Assembly (NCBI RefSeq): GCF_042679305.1
Contig: NZ_JBHTMP010000024.1
Span: 1 to 64,000 of the forward strand
From: Micromonospora_H sonneratiae
Lineage (GTDB): Bacteria > Actinomycetota > Actinomycetes > Mycobacteriales > Micromonosporaceae
Length of the DNA stretch: 64,000 bases
Direction of reading: 5' to 3'
The position numbers and the translations under genes are program-made. The notes under the pieces were generated by a model. It was given only the letters and a program-made list of their open reading frames with translations. It did not search any database and was not told where the DNA came from. Positions 51,266 to 59,828 of this stretch are shown piece by piece (position 1 is the first letter of the stretch; every line of letters begins with the position of its first letter).

Positions 51266-52927
51266 ATGACCGACGCCAGCGCACGGTCCGCCGCCACGTT
51301 CGACCACACCTACGACGTCGTCGTCGTGGGCAGCGGCGGAGCCGGATTCGCCACCGCGCTCGGCGCGGCCGACGAGGGACTCAGCGTGCTCCTACTCGAG
51401 GGCAGCGCCAAGTGGGGCGGAAGCACGGCCATGTCCGGCGGTGGGATGTGGCTGCCGGACAACCCGCTGATGCGGCGTGCCGGGGTCGGCGACTCCCGGG
51501 AGGAGGCGCTCACCTACCTGGAGGCCACGGTCGGTGACACCGGACGCGCCACCTCCAGGGAACGCAAGGAGGCCTTTGTCGACGGTGTCGAGGACTTCGT
51601 CACCACCGCCGAGCGGCATGGCATGGTCTTCGCCCGCTCCACCGACTACCCCGACTACTACCCTGAGCTTCCCGGCGGGAAGATCGGCCGGGCGATCGAG
51701 GTGAAGCCGCTGAACGCGAAGACGATCGGCGGCTGGTGGAAGACCATCAACGCGCCCGCCGGGATGCCGATCAAGACCGACGACGTATGGCTGCTGGGCC
51801 GGGCCTGGTCCACCCCTGCGGGCTTCGTCCGCGGGGCCCAGTTCGTGTTCCGGGCGCTCGGCGGGGTCGTCCGTGGTCAGCGGCTGGTCGGCATCGGTGC
51901 TGGGCTGGCCACATCGTTCCTGCGCGCGGTCGTACTCAACAATCACGTGCCGCTGTGGCTCAACTCGCCACTCGAAGAGCTGCTGATCACCGACGGCCGG
52001 GTCGTCGGAGTCCGCACCACGCGCGACGGACAGTCGGTGACGGTGGGCGCCAACCGGGGTGTCATGCTGGCCGGCGGCGGATTCGACCACAACACCGAGT
52101 GGCGGCGCAAGTATCACGGCATCGACGGCTCCCCCTCCGGCAATCCGGCCAACCTTGGCCGCCCCATCGAACTGGCCCAGCAGGCCGGTGCCGCGCTGGA
52201 ACTCATGGACGACGCCTGGTGGGGAGGATCCATCGCCGCCACCCCCGGCCACGATCCGTCCTTCATCGTCGGTGAACGCTCACTGCCGTACTCGATCATC
52301 GTGGACGCCCACGGCGACCGGTTCGCCAACGAGTCGGAGTCGTACGTCGATCTCGGCCACCACATGCTCGAACACGACAAGGACGGTCCGTACTGGATGA
52401 TTGCCGACGCCCGGCACGCCCGCCGCTACCTGCGGACCTTCGCCCTGGACCCGAAAAACAACAAGGCGATGCGCGAAGCCGGGATCATGGCGAAGGGCCG
52501 CACACTGGCCGAACTCGCGGGCCGGATCGGCATCGACCCGGCCCGGCTACAGGAAACAGTCGACCGGTTCAACGGCTTCGCCCGCTCCGGCGTCGACGGC
52601 GACTTCGGCCGTGGCAACTCCGCCTACGACCGCTACTACGGCGACCCCACCGTGCACCCCAACGCCTGCCTCGGTCCACTGGAGAAAGGCCCCTTCACCG
52701 CCTACAAGGTCGTCATCGGCGACCTCGGCACCAAGGGCGGGGTGGTCACCGATCCCGACGGGCGTGCGCTGCGCGAGGACGGCACGGTGATCGACGGTCT
52801 GTACGCGGCAGGCAACAACTCCGCCTCGGTGATGGGCCGCACCTATCCGGGTCCCGGCTCCACGATCGGTCCCGCCGTCGTCTTCGGTATGCGCGCTGCC
52901 CGGCACATGGCCCGCTCCCGCGCCTGA
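51266..52927 (+). CDS. FAD-dependent 3-ketosteroid Δ1-dehydrogenase-like flavoprotein
   Basis: 553 aa. FAD-binding N-terminus YDVVVVGSGGAGFATALGAADEGLSV is cut here to VVVVGSGGAGFATALG; KWGGSTAMSGGGMWLPDN is the fumarate-reductase/KstD signature; the C-terminal FAD contact is GLYAAGNNSASVMGRTYPGP. This group desaturates ring A of 3-ketosteroids or related enones. ATG 51266 has GGAGGGAG upstream. Likely derepressed by a steroid-like ligand through the divergent TetR. No other sterol catabolism gene is in the window. Confidence 0.9.
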   Translation: MTDASARSAATFDHTYDVVVVGSGGAGFATALGAADEGLSVLLLEGSAKWGGSTAMSGGGMWLPDNPLMRRAGVGDSREEALTYLEATVGDTGRATSRERKEAFVDGVEDFVTTAERHGMVFARSTDYPDYYPELPGGKIGRAIEVKPLNAKTIGGWWKTINAPAGMPIKTDDVWLLGRAWSTPAGFVRGAQFVFRALGGVVRGQRLVGIGAGLATSFLRAVVLNNHVPLWLNSPLEELLITDGRVVGVRTTRDGQSVTVGANRGVMLAGGGFDHNTEWRRKYHGIDGSPSGNPANLGRPIELAQQAGAALELMDDAWWGGSIAATPGHDPSFIVGERSLPYSIIVDAHGDRFANESESYVDLGHHMLEHDKDGPYWMIADARHARRYLRTFALDPKNNKAMREAGIMAKGRTLAELAGRIGIDPARLQETVDRFNGFARSGVDGDFGRGNSAYDRYYGDPTVHPNACLGPLEKGPFTAYKVVIGDLGTKGGVVTDPDGRALREDGTVIDGLYAAGNNSASVMGRTYPGPGSTIGPAVVFGMRAARHMARSRA

Positions 52928-53290
52928 CCAGTCGTCCGGGCCCGTCAACGACAGGCCCTACTCCTTGGCCGACCGCACCAGCGCACCAGATACAGCCTCC
53001 ACTCCACCTGGTACGGCAGCCGGCGGTCCCCAATACGTCAGGCCCGCTCCATTCGAACTCGGCCGACATGCCGACACGGATCGGTACTCCGGAGGTCGCC
53101 CAACTGGTCAACGGTGGGTGGTGAGGCGGCAGAGGTAGCCGGCGGGCCAGGACGTCGGTGCGCCGCCGCCAAAGCTTCGGCGGCGTTGGACGAGGAACCG
53201 CCCGTCGTGGGCGGGCTGGCAGATAGTTGTGCGAAGAAGGGCTGGCAACCGGCCGACAAAGGTGACGTGGCCACCCTCAAGTGGCGTACA
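52928..53290. other. Gene-free interval
   Basis: 363 bases with no supportable gene. A CCGCCG/CGGCGG hairpin around 53163-53185 could be a terminator for the dehydrogenase. Nothing else noted. Confidence 0.35.
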
Positions 53291-53638
53291 TCAACAGGTA
53301 CTCGCCCGGTCGATTGGCACAACCAGAGCCACGGTGACGATCAAACCCAGTGCTGAGGCGGCCAGCCATGGCCAGGGATTCCTGCGGTGGCGCGAGACGC
53401 CCCACCAGGCTACGGCGAGGGACAGGATTGCTGTCAGCGTCATCAGGGCGCTGAGCAGGGCTCGGGCGGCCATTCCTGGTTGGAGAGAATCGATGGTGTC
53501 GTTCGGGCATGGCGCTGAGGGCGCGAATGTCACCAGGGTGAGAAGGCAGCCGAGAAGTACGGCCAGACCGAGCAGTACGGTCAAGATCGTAGCCGTCAGG
53601 ACAGCCGCAGGTGATCGCATAGGCGCGAGATTACGCAT
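53291..53638 (-). CDS. Small three-helix membrane protein
   Basis: 115 aa with membrane segments at ~15-36, 60-78 and 90-108, two extracellular-side Cys (SAPCPND and the terminal Cys), and RHRRNPWPW between helices 2 and 3. No family recognised. A second ATG at 53620 is equally possible as start. Confidence 0.6.
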   Translation of the reverse strand: MRNLAPMRSPAAVLTATILTVLLGLAVLLGCLLTLVTFAPSAPCPNDTIDSLQPGMAARALLSALMTLTAILSLAVAWWGVSRHRRNPWPWLAASALGLIVTVALVVPIDRASTC

Positions 53639-53780
53639 CCGTGGTCACGGACATAACACGGCTGAGTGACAGCAGCGGGCACCGGCAGTATTGATCTCGC
53701 TTAGGGTCTGCGGTTAGCTCCCTCCAGCACAGTCAGCTGTGCGTGTAGGCCGGCAGGATAGGCGATGGAGGCGGATAGTC

Positions 53781-54317
53781 GTGGCGGACGAGGATGTGCA
53801 GCGGCTCGGGGCGAGGGTGCAGCAGCTCGAGGCGCTGGCGATGCGATGGACCGCCGGGGTCTCCGGAGGGCTCGTCACGCTCGGCTTCCTGATGCCGCTT
53901 CTCAGCACGGTGGTTACGGACGGTGAGACAGTCCAAAGCCCGAATCTCTTCAAGTATGCGATGTTGGCGCTCTCGGGTGGGTTGGACAACGGCGATACGG
54001 ATCCCGTGACGGTGGCGCTCGGTGTAAGTATTCTCGGGCTCGCGTTGGTTGCCGGCATCGCGGTGTGGTCTGCGTTCGCGGCCGTGGCTGACGCTGGTGT
54101 CGGGGCGGTACTGCGTGTCACTGCGATTCTCGGGCTGGCGGAGTGCTTCGTACTGTGGGTGCTGCTGGTCGCGGTCAGCTCGAATGCGGGCTCGCAGATC
54201 GGGCCCGGCCTACCGCTGCTCACGGCAGGGTGGAGCGTGATCGCAATTGCTGCCTTCTCCCGCACCTATCGTGGGCTGCTGCGTCGAAAGGGACCGGCGG
54301 AAGCGGACCGCTCATGA
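53781..54317 (+). CDS. Four-helix membrane protein with N-terminal coiled coil
   Basis: 178 aa. The GTG at 53781 has GGAGG 9 bases upstream. VADEDVQRLGARVQQLEALA is a short amphipathic/coiled-coil segment, followed by four membrane helices (~28-48, 80-105, 112-135, 145-165) and a basic tail (RGLLRRKG). Function unknown. Confidence 0.65.
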   Translation: MADEDVQRLGARVQQLEALAMRWTAGVSGGLVTLGFLMPLLSTVVTDGETVQSPNLFKYAMLALSGGLDNGDTDPVTVALGVSILGLALVAGIAVWSAFAAVADAGVGAVLRVTAILGLAECFVLWVLLVAVSSNAGSQIGPGLPLLTAGWSVIAIAAFSRTYRGLLRRKGPAEADRS

Positions 54318-54549
54318 CCAGTTCGAAGCGTCCGAGAGGCGTTTTCGCTGGCTCCGTGTCGAAGGCGGCCAGATCCGCTCATCGATGATGGCGATATGGC
54401 TTCGTGGCGCACACGTTACGAGGAGATCTCCCCCAACACCAGGGGTGGCCAGGTCCCTAGCAGCGGGCCGCACGTACGGCCCGGTTCAGTCGTTCCGTCT
54501 CGTGGCCCAGCCGTAGCGCGTTCGTTGCGAACCGCAGGCCCGGCGTGCA

Positions 54550-54783
54550 TCAACCCGCCCGGGGTCCGACGGGCAGCACCACGACCGCAGCCACGCCGTA
54601 CAGCGCGGCGGTCCAGGCGAGCGCGGCGGCCGGACCAGTCCGGTCGGCGCCGATGCTGGCGAGCCACGGCCGGGACCAGCGCAGCAGCAGCGGCGCCGCG
54701 ACGACCGCCACCACGGACGGGAGGCCACGGGGCCAGACCGCCGCCAACCACCACCAGGGACGTAAAAGATCATGTGCTCCCAT
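54550..54783 (-). CDS. Possible small two-helix membrane protein
   Basis: 77 aa with hydrophobic stretches at ~9-33 and 50-72 (LPSVVAVVAAPLLLRW; ALAWTAALYGVAAVVVLPVG). Composition fits a membrane peptide, but the ribosome site is weak and there is no family match. It may instead be the remnant of a longer gene. Confidence 0.35.
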   Translation of the reverse strand: MGAHDLLRPWWWLAAVWPRGLPSVVAVVAAPLLLRWSRPWLASIGADRTGPAAALAWTAALYGVAAVVVLPVGPRAG

Positions 54784-54815
54784 TCTGTCCTCAACGTAAG
54801 GAGCAACAACGAAAC

Positions 54816-54845
54816 GGCCCGCTACTGGAATCCCAGCAACGGGCC
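54816..54845 (-). terminator. Terminator of the tRNA Val-Cys-Gly operon
   Basis: On the minus strand GGCCCG-TTG-CTGG-GATT-CCAG-TAG-CGGGCC forms a two-part stem (6 bp and 4 bp with a 3-base internal loop), followed by GTTTCGTTGTTG. It lies 24 bases after the 3' end of tRNA-Val. Confidence 0.8.
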
Positions 54846-54868
54846 TAGCGACCTGCCAATATAGATGG

Positions 54869-54940
54869 TGGGCGATACTGGGTTTGAACCAGTGACCTCT
54901 TCCGTGTCAAGGAAGCGCGCTCCCACTGCGCCAATCGCCC
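54869..54940 (-). tRNA. tRNA-Val (GAC)
   Basis: Acceptor GGGCGAT/ATCGCCC with discriminator A, anticodon arm TTCCTTGACACGGAA containing GAC, and T-loop GGTTCAAACC. Last of three tRNA genes read leftward. Confidence 0.95.
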
Positions 54941-54955
54941 TCGATTAAACTGCCG

Positions 54956-55026
54956 AGGTGGAGACGGGATTTGAACCCGTGTACACGGCTTTGCAGGCCG
55001 TTGCCTCGCCTCTCGGCCACTCCACC
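54956..55026 (-). tRNA. tRNA-Cys (GCA)
   Basis: Acceptor GGTGGAG/CTCCACC with discriminator U, anticodon arm ACGGCCTGCAAAGCCGT containing GCA, and T-loop GGTTCAAATCC. Middle gene of the leftward tRNA operon, 15 bases from tRNA-Val. Confidence 0.95.
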
Positions 55027-55060
55027 GAGGTTGCCCCCGCTGTGCGTGGCGGCATCTCCG

Positions 55061-55133
55061 AGCGGACGACGGGATTCGAACCCGCGACCCTCACCTTGGC
55101 AAGGTGATGCGCTACCAGCTGCGCTACGTCCGC
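55061..55133 (-). tRNA. tRNA-Gly (GCC), copy 2
   Basis: Identical over all 73 bases to the tRNA at 30153-30225 and in the same orientation. First gene of a tRNA Gly-Cys-Val operon with its own terminator, an arrangement I recall as common in actinomycetes, so this is probably the ancestral copy. Confidence 0.96.
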
Positions 55134-55485
55134 TTGTCTCCGTTTGTTTCCGGTGTTTCCCGGTGACAGGTAAGAACTTTAGCCGAGGCCGCCAGCACTG
55201 CCAAATCGGGGTCCCCCATGGCGAGCCAGTCACCCCAGAACTCCTCATAACGCTCACCACCGTCCCCGACCTTCCTAGGAACCTGGGTTCATCTGGTCTT
55301 GAAGTTCAAAGCCTCGACCCCCAGCCCGATCCCCGAGCCCAGCGGGAACACCTAACACTCTCGGCCCGCCCGACGGACTACTCAAAAGGGCCTCTATCGT
55401 GACCAACAACCCGGCCGGGTGATCGACTGTAGTGGCGTTCACCCGACATTCATCCACGTGTCGGTAACTCCACGTATTCAAGCCT
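55134..55485. other. Intergenic region carrying the tRNA operon promoter
   Basis: 352 bases without a gene. The segment next to tRNA-Gly (CCCGGTGACAGGTAAGAACTTTA) resembles the sequence next to the first tRNA-Gly copy (CCCGGTGACCGGGAAGAACCTTAA), so it is probably the shared tRNA promoter. The right end holds the promoter of the TetR gene at 55486. Confidence 0.5.
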
Positions 55486-56106
55486 ATGGGTTACCGTAGC
55501 CGCGTGACGAGACGTGCGGCCGAGGTCCGCCTGGATGCCCTGCTGCGCACCGCGTGCGACGTGATCGTGGAACGCGGGTTGGCGAACACCCGTACCGCCG
55601 ATGTCGCTCAGGCAGCCGGCGTCAGTCAGGCGCTGGTTTTCTACCACTTCGCCACCAAGGAGAGGCTGCTGGCGCAGGCGTTCGCCTACGCCGCCGAGCA
55701 GGATCTGGCCCGGCTGGACGAGGTCGTACGCTCCTCCGCCAGCCCGCTGACCAAGCTGAAACGACTACTCAAGCTGTACGCCCCGACCGGCCGTTCCAAC
55801 GCCTGGGCGATGTGGATCGACGGCTGGTCGGAGTCGCTGCGTACCCCGGAACTGGAGAAGGTGTGCCGCCGCCTCGACCTGCGCTGGCGGAGGGACCTGA
55901 CCGAGATCATCTCGGCCGGTGTCGCCGACGGCACCTTCACCTGTGACGACCCGGCCGGTGCCGCGTGGCGGATCAACGCGCTGATCGACGGGCTGTCCGT
56001 GCAGGTGGCGGTTCATGAGCGGGTGATCTCCCGGCGCCAACTGGCCGACTGGGTACGCCTCTCCACCGCCCGGGAACTCGGCCTCGACCCGACCCAGCTG
56101 ACGTAG
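55486..56106 (+). CDS. TetR/BetI-like transcriptional regulator
   Basis: 206 aa. HTH: LDALLRTACDVIVERGLAN, ADVAQAAGVSQALVFYHF; the C-terminal domain is of the TetR_C_6 (BetI-like) type with LKLYAPTG...WAMWIDGWSESLR. No strong ribosome site precedes ATG 55486, so it may be leaderless; GTG 55504 is an alternative. GGTAAC at 55464 and GGTTACC overlapping the second and third codons form an interrupted inverted repeat that could be its operator. Confidence 0.85.
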   Translation: MGYRSRVTRRAAEVRLDALLRTACDVIVERGLANTRTADVAQAAGVSQALVFYHFATKERLLAQAFAYAAEQDLARLDEVVRSSASPLTKLKRLLKLYAPTGRSNAWAMWIDGWSESLRTPELEKVCRRLDLRWRRDLTEIISAGVADGTFTCDDPAGAAWRINALIDGLSVQVAVHERVISRRQLADWVRLSTARELGLDPTQLT

Positions 56107-56164
56107 CTTCGTCAACCCGGCAAGCCAGGGGCGGAACGCCGCCCGAGGGTGAAGAATCGGCCAC

Positions 56165-56746
56165 ATGGATCTGTTGGCGACATATCGACGCAGCCTGGGC
56201 GAGTTCACCGACCGGGTCGGCCAGGTCAGCCCCGATCAGTGGACGGCGCCCACCCCGTGCGCCGACTGGGACGTACGGACCCTGGTCAACCACGTGGTCG
56301 GCGAGGACCTCTGGACCGTACCCATGTTCGCGGGCGCCACCATCGACGAGGTCGGCGACCGGTTCGACGGAGACCTGCTCGGGGCGGACCCCGCCGTCGC
56401 GGCACGGGCCGCGGCCACCCGGGCGGACCTGGCGGTCAGCGAGCCCGGGGCCCTCGGACGCACGGTCCACCTCTCCGCCGGGGACACCCCTGCCCCGGAG
56501 TACGTCCATCAGCTACTCGCCGAGCACCTGGTGCACGGATGGGACCTGGCGGTGGCGATCGGCGCGGATCCGCTGCTGGACGCCGATGCCGTACGCGAGT
56601 GTCTCCGGTGGTTCACCGACCGGGTGCCGCTGTACCGGGACAACGATCTGATCGGCTCGCGTGTCGACCTGCCCGCCGATGCCGGTCAGCAGGACCGGTT
56701 GATCGCCGGGTTCGGGCGGGACCCGAACTGGAGCCCGGGACGGTGA
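56165..56746 (+). CDS. TIGR03086-family (mycothiol-dependent maleylpyruvate isomerase-like) protein
   Basis: 193 aa DinB-like four-helix protein. WTAPTPCADWDVRTLVNHVVGED and the later EHLVHGWDLAVAIG supply the three His of the predicted metal site, and the spacing fits TIGR03086. Members use mycothiol as cofactor or bind zinc; the substrate here is unknown. It starts 58 bases after the TetR gene on the same strand. Confidence 0.85.
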   Translation: MDLLATYRRSLGEFTDRVGQVSPDQWTAPTPCADWDVRTLVNHVVGEDLWTVPMFAGATIDEVGDRFDGDLLGADPAVAARAAATRADLAVSEPGALGRTVHLSAGDTPAPEYVHQLLAEHLVHGWDLAVAIGADPLLDADAVRECLRWFTDRVPLYRDNDLIGSRVDLPADAGQQDRLIAGFGRDPNWSPGR

Positions 56747-56845
56747 GCCACCGGGGGGTTCGCGCCCGACCGGTACGTCGGCGGCCACCACCAGTCCGCC
56801 GCCACGGATGCGATCCCGGCCCGGAGCACAGGGCACAATTCCGGG

Positions 56846-57598
56846 GTGTCCGACACCTCGACGGCGTTCGTCCGCACCTATGCCCGGCTGGCCCCGGTGG
56901 CCCACGTACCGGAGATCCAGCTTCATCAGGCCGATGAGCCGATCGGCCTGTGGGAGCTGACCGAGGGGGAGTTCCGCAGCGAGCAACCGCCGCCGTTCTG
57001 GGCCTTCGCCTGGGCCGGCGGGCAGGCGCTGGCCCGCTACCTGCTCGATCAGCCGGACACGGTGGCCGGGCAACGGGTGCTCGACCTCGCCTCCGGCTCC
57101 GGGCTGGTGGCGATCGCCGCAGCGCGGGCCGGGGCAGCCAGGGTCCAGGCCGTCGACGTGGATCCGATGGCCGTCGCCGCGATCGGCTTGAACGCCGAGT
57201 CGAACGGGGTGACCGTGACCGCCACCCTGGCCGACATCCTCGACGACGGTGATGCGGGCGATGCGCAGGTGGTGCTGGTCGGGGATGCCTTCTACAGCGA
57301 GGCGATGGCCAACCGGATGCTCCGGTTCCTGCTGCGGGCAGCGAAGGGCGGTGCCCGGGTGCTGGTCGGCGACCCGGATCGGGCGTTCCTGCCCCGTCCC
57401 CGGTTCCGGCTGCTGGCCGCGTACGACGTGCCCGTCCCGATGGCGCTGGAGAGCGTACGGGTCAAACGCACCTCGGTCTGGGAGCTGAACAGGCCGGCCG
57501 CCAACACCGGGGCCGCCAGCACCAGGTCCGCCGGCACCAGGCCGGGCAAGGTCACGCCCACCGGTGCCGCGTCCGATCGTGATCACGCCGCTGGGTAG
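56846..57598 (+). CDS. Class I SAM methyltransferase (ETFB-lysine/PrmA-like)
   Basis: 250 aa. Motif I is VLDLASGSGLVAIAAARAGA and the acidic loop AVDVDPMAV. PPPFWAFAWAGGQALARYLL upstream is typical of the protein-lysine/nicotinamide-methyltransferase-like (methyltransf_16) group. The C-terminal 25 residues are a Pro/Thr/Ser-rich tail. The GTG start has only a weak ribosome site. The P450 gene begins 9 bases after its stop. It is not an FkbG-type O-methyltransferase. Confidence 0.82.
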   Translation: MSDTSTAFVRTYARLAPVAHVPEIQLHQADEPIGLWELTEGEFRSEQPPPFWAFAWAGGQALARYLLDQPDTVAGQRVLDLASGSGLVAIAAARAGAARVQAVDVDPMAVAAIGLNAESNGVTVTATLADILDDGDAGDAQVVLVGDAFYSEAMANRMLRFLLRAAKGGARVLVGDPDRAFLPRPRFRLLAAYDVPVPMALESVRVKRTSVWELNRPAANTGAASTRSAGTRPGKVTPTGAASDRDHAAG

Positions 57599-57607
57599 CG
57601 TGGCGAC

Positions 57608-58774
57608 GTGCTGTTTCGCAGTTGGCAGGGGGCAATCGACGATCCGTGGCCGGACGTCGCCCGGGTGACCGACCACGTCGGCGTCGACCATCTGGTGGTG
57701 ACCCGGTACGCCCTGGTCCGCCAGGTGCTGGCCGATCCGGACACGTTCCACCCTGACAACGCACTGGACGCGATGACCCCGATGCCGGTGGCCGCCCTCC
57801 GGATCCTCGCCAGCCACGGCTTCCGCCTGCCACCGACACTGGCCAACAACGGCGGACCGAGTCACCCGGCGATCCGGGCGATCGTCGCCGATGCCCTGCA
57901 CCCGACCAGGGTCGAGGAGCAACGGGTCTGGCTCACCACCCTCGTCCGCCAGCGGGTCGACCAGTTGGCCGCCGCGCTGGACGCGGGTGAGACCGTCGAC
58001 CTGTACGCCGACCTTGCCGCCGATCTGCCACTGCTGGTGCTCGCCCGGCTGGTGGATCTGCCGGATGCGCAGGTGGCAGCGGTGAAGGAGTTCGCCCGCT
58101 CCGCCCTGGAGTTGTTCTGGGCACCGGTCGACCCCGACCGGCAACTGGCACTTGCCGACACGGTCGGCCGGTTCCACGCGGAACTGCGCCGGTTCGCGCA
58201 GACCGGGGCCGGGCTGGTCGCGGATCTGCGGGCCGCCGGCCACTCCCCCGACGTACTGATCGGCGCACTGTTCTTCCTGCTGGTAGCCGGACAGGAGACC
58301 ACCTCGCAGTTCCTGACCCTGCTGCTGCACCGCCTCACCAACGAGCCGACGGTGCTCGATGCGCTGCGTACCGGCACGGTCCGGGTCACGGACGTGGTCG
58401 AGGAGGGGCTACGGCTCGAACCCCCGATCGTGACCTGGCGTCGGGTCGCTGCCCGGGACACGGTGCTGGCCGACACGCCCGTTCCGGCGGGCAGCAGCCT
58501 GGTGCTGTGGCTGGCCCGGGCCGGTCGGGATCCGGCGATCGTCGGCGCTCCCACGCAGTTCCGGCCGGGGCAGCGGGGATCCCGGCGGCATCTGGCCTTC
58601 GGTGCCGGCGCGCATCGGTGCGTAGGTGCGCAACTGGCCAGAATGGAGGCCGGCGTGGTGGTGGGCGAGGTCGCGTCGCTGCTGTCCGACGTGACGGTGG
58701 TACGAGCTCCGTGGTGTCCGGACAACCTCTCCTTCCGGATGCCGGACGCCTTCATGATCCGCCGACGCGCCTGA
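57608..58774 (+). CDS. Cytochrome P450
   Basis: 388 aa bacterial class I P450. I-helix LVAGQETTSQFL (oxygen-activating Glu-Thr), K-helix EEGLRLEP (ExxR), and heme loop FGAGAHRCVGAQLAR with the Cys ligand. The N-terminal region is shorter than the usual ~400-410 aa family length. Needs ferredoxin and reductase from elsewhere; none is adjacent. Starts 9 bases after the methyltransferase, so the two are likely co-transcribed and may modify the same compound. Confidence 0.93.
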   Translation: MLFRSWQGAIDDPWPDVARVTDHVGVDHLVVTRYALVRQVLADPDTFHPDNALDAMTPMPVAALRILASHGFRLPPTLANNGGPSHPAIRAIVADALHPTRVEEQRVWLTTLVRQRVDQLAAALDAGETVDLYADLAADLPLLVLARLVDLPDAQVAAVKEFARSALELFWAPVDPDRQLALADTVGRFHAELRRFAQTGAGLVADLRAAGHSPDVLIGALFFLLVAGQETTSQFLTLLLHRLTNEPTVLDALRTGTVRVTDVVEEGLRLEPPIVTWRRVAARDTVLADTPVPAGSSLVLWLARAGRDPAIVGAPTQFRPGQRGSRRHLAFGAGAHRCVGAQLARMEAGVVVGEVASLLSDVTVVRAPWCPDNLSFRMPDAFMIRRRA

Positions 58775-58886
58775 GCCGACCTGACGAAAGTCAGGGGTGC
58801 TGGCTGCCGTTCGGGCACTGTGCCGTACCTGGCCGGATTTCTACCGTCTACGCACCACGACGGGGGAAATCCCCCAGGGAGGCTTC

Positions 58887-59828
58887 ATGATCACGTTACG
58901 CGGGCTGACGAAGCGCTTCGGCGCGGCGACGGCCGTCGACAACCTGTCACTGGACATCGAGCCGGGTCGGGTCACCGGGTTCCTCGGCCCGAACGGTGCC
59001 GGCAAGTCCACCACCATGCGCATGGTCCTCGGACTGGACCGGCCCTGCGCCGGCCAGGCGCTCGTCAACGGACGGCCGTACGTGACGCTGCGCCATCCGT
59101 TGCGCGAGGTCGGGGCGCTGCTCGACGCGAAGGCCATCCACCCGGCCCGGTCCGGACGCAGCCACCTGCTGGCGATGGCCCGCAGCAACGGCATCCCGAC
59201 GCGTCGGGTGGACGAGGTACTGGCCACCGTCGGGCTGGACCGGACCGCCGCGGGCAAGCGCGGAAGGACACTGTCGCTCGGCATGGGACAGCGGCTGGGC
59301 ATCGCCGGCGCGCTGCTCGGCGACCCGCCGGTGCTGATGTTCGACGAGCCGGTCAACGGGCTCGATCCGGACGGAGTGCGCTGGATCCGACAGCTCATGC
59401 GGTCACTGGCCGCCGAGGGCCGTACGGTCTTCGTCTCCAGCCACCTGATGAGCGAGATGCAACTCACCGCCGACCAGCTCGTGGTAATCGGCCGGGGCAA
59501 GCTGATCGCCGACGCCCCGGTCGCCGAGGTGATCTCCGCCAGCTCGGTGACGGCGGTCCGGGTACGCAGCCCGCAACCGGCCGGTCTGGCCGCGCTGGCG
59601 CAACGGCTCACCGCCGCAACCGGGCAGGTCGAGACCACCGGCGAGGACGAGCTGACGGTGACCGGCGTCAGCCGCCAGCAGGTCGGCGACCTGGCCTACG
59701 AACTCGGCGTACGACTGCACGAGCTGAGCGTCCGTTCGGCGTCACTGGAGGAGGCGTACCTGGAGTTGACCGCCGACAGTGTCGAGTATTCCGGGACCTC
59801 CGCCCGGTCCGGTGGCCGCCATGCGTAA
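58887..59828 (+). CDS. ABC transporter ATPase
   Basis: 313 aa. Walker A GPNGAGKSTT, signature LSLGMGQRLGIA (LSxGxxQ), Walker B VLMFDEPVNGLD, switch VSSHLMSEMQ. The C-terminal extension resembles BcrA/NatA-type ATPases (LLGVSRQ...LEEAYLELT). ATG 58887 has GGGAGG. It overlaps the secreted hydrolase by 8 bases and, through it, is coupled to the permease at 61029. Confidence 0.93.
   Translation: MITLRGLTKRFGAATAVDNLSLDIEPGRVTGFLGPNGAGKSTTMRMVLGLDRPCAGQALVNGRPYVTLRHPLREVGALLDAKAIHPARSGRSHLLAMARSNGIPTRRVDEVLATVGLDRTAAGKRGRTLSLGMGQRLGIAGALLGDPPVLMFDEPVNGLDPDGVRWIRQLMRSLAAEGRTVFVSSHLMSEMQLTADQLVVIGRGKLIADAPVAEVISASSVTAVRVRSPQPAGLAALAQRLTAATGQVETTGEDELTVTGVSRQQVGDLAYELGVRLHELSVRSASLEEAYLELTADSVEYSGTSARSGGRHA

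Noticed and set aside
56846..57598. Missing FkbG O-methyltransferase for the hydroxymalonyl cassette
   Set aside because: Its sequence fits the ETFB-lysine/PrmA-like group, it is 7.6 kb away past tRNA genes, and it is coupled to a P450.
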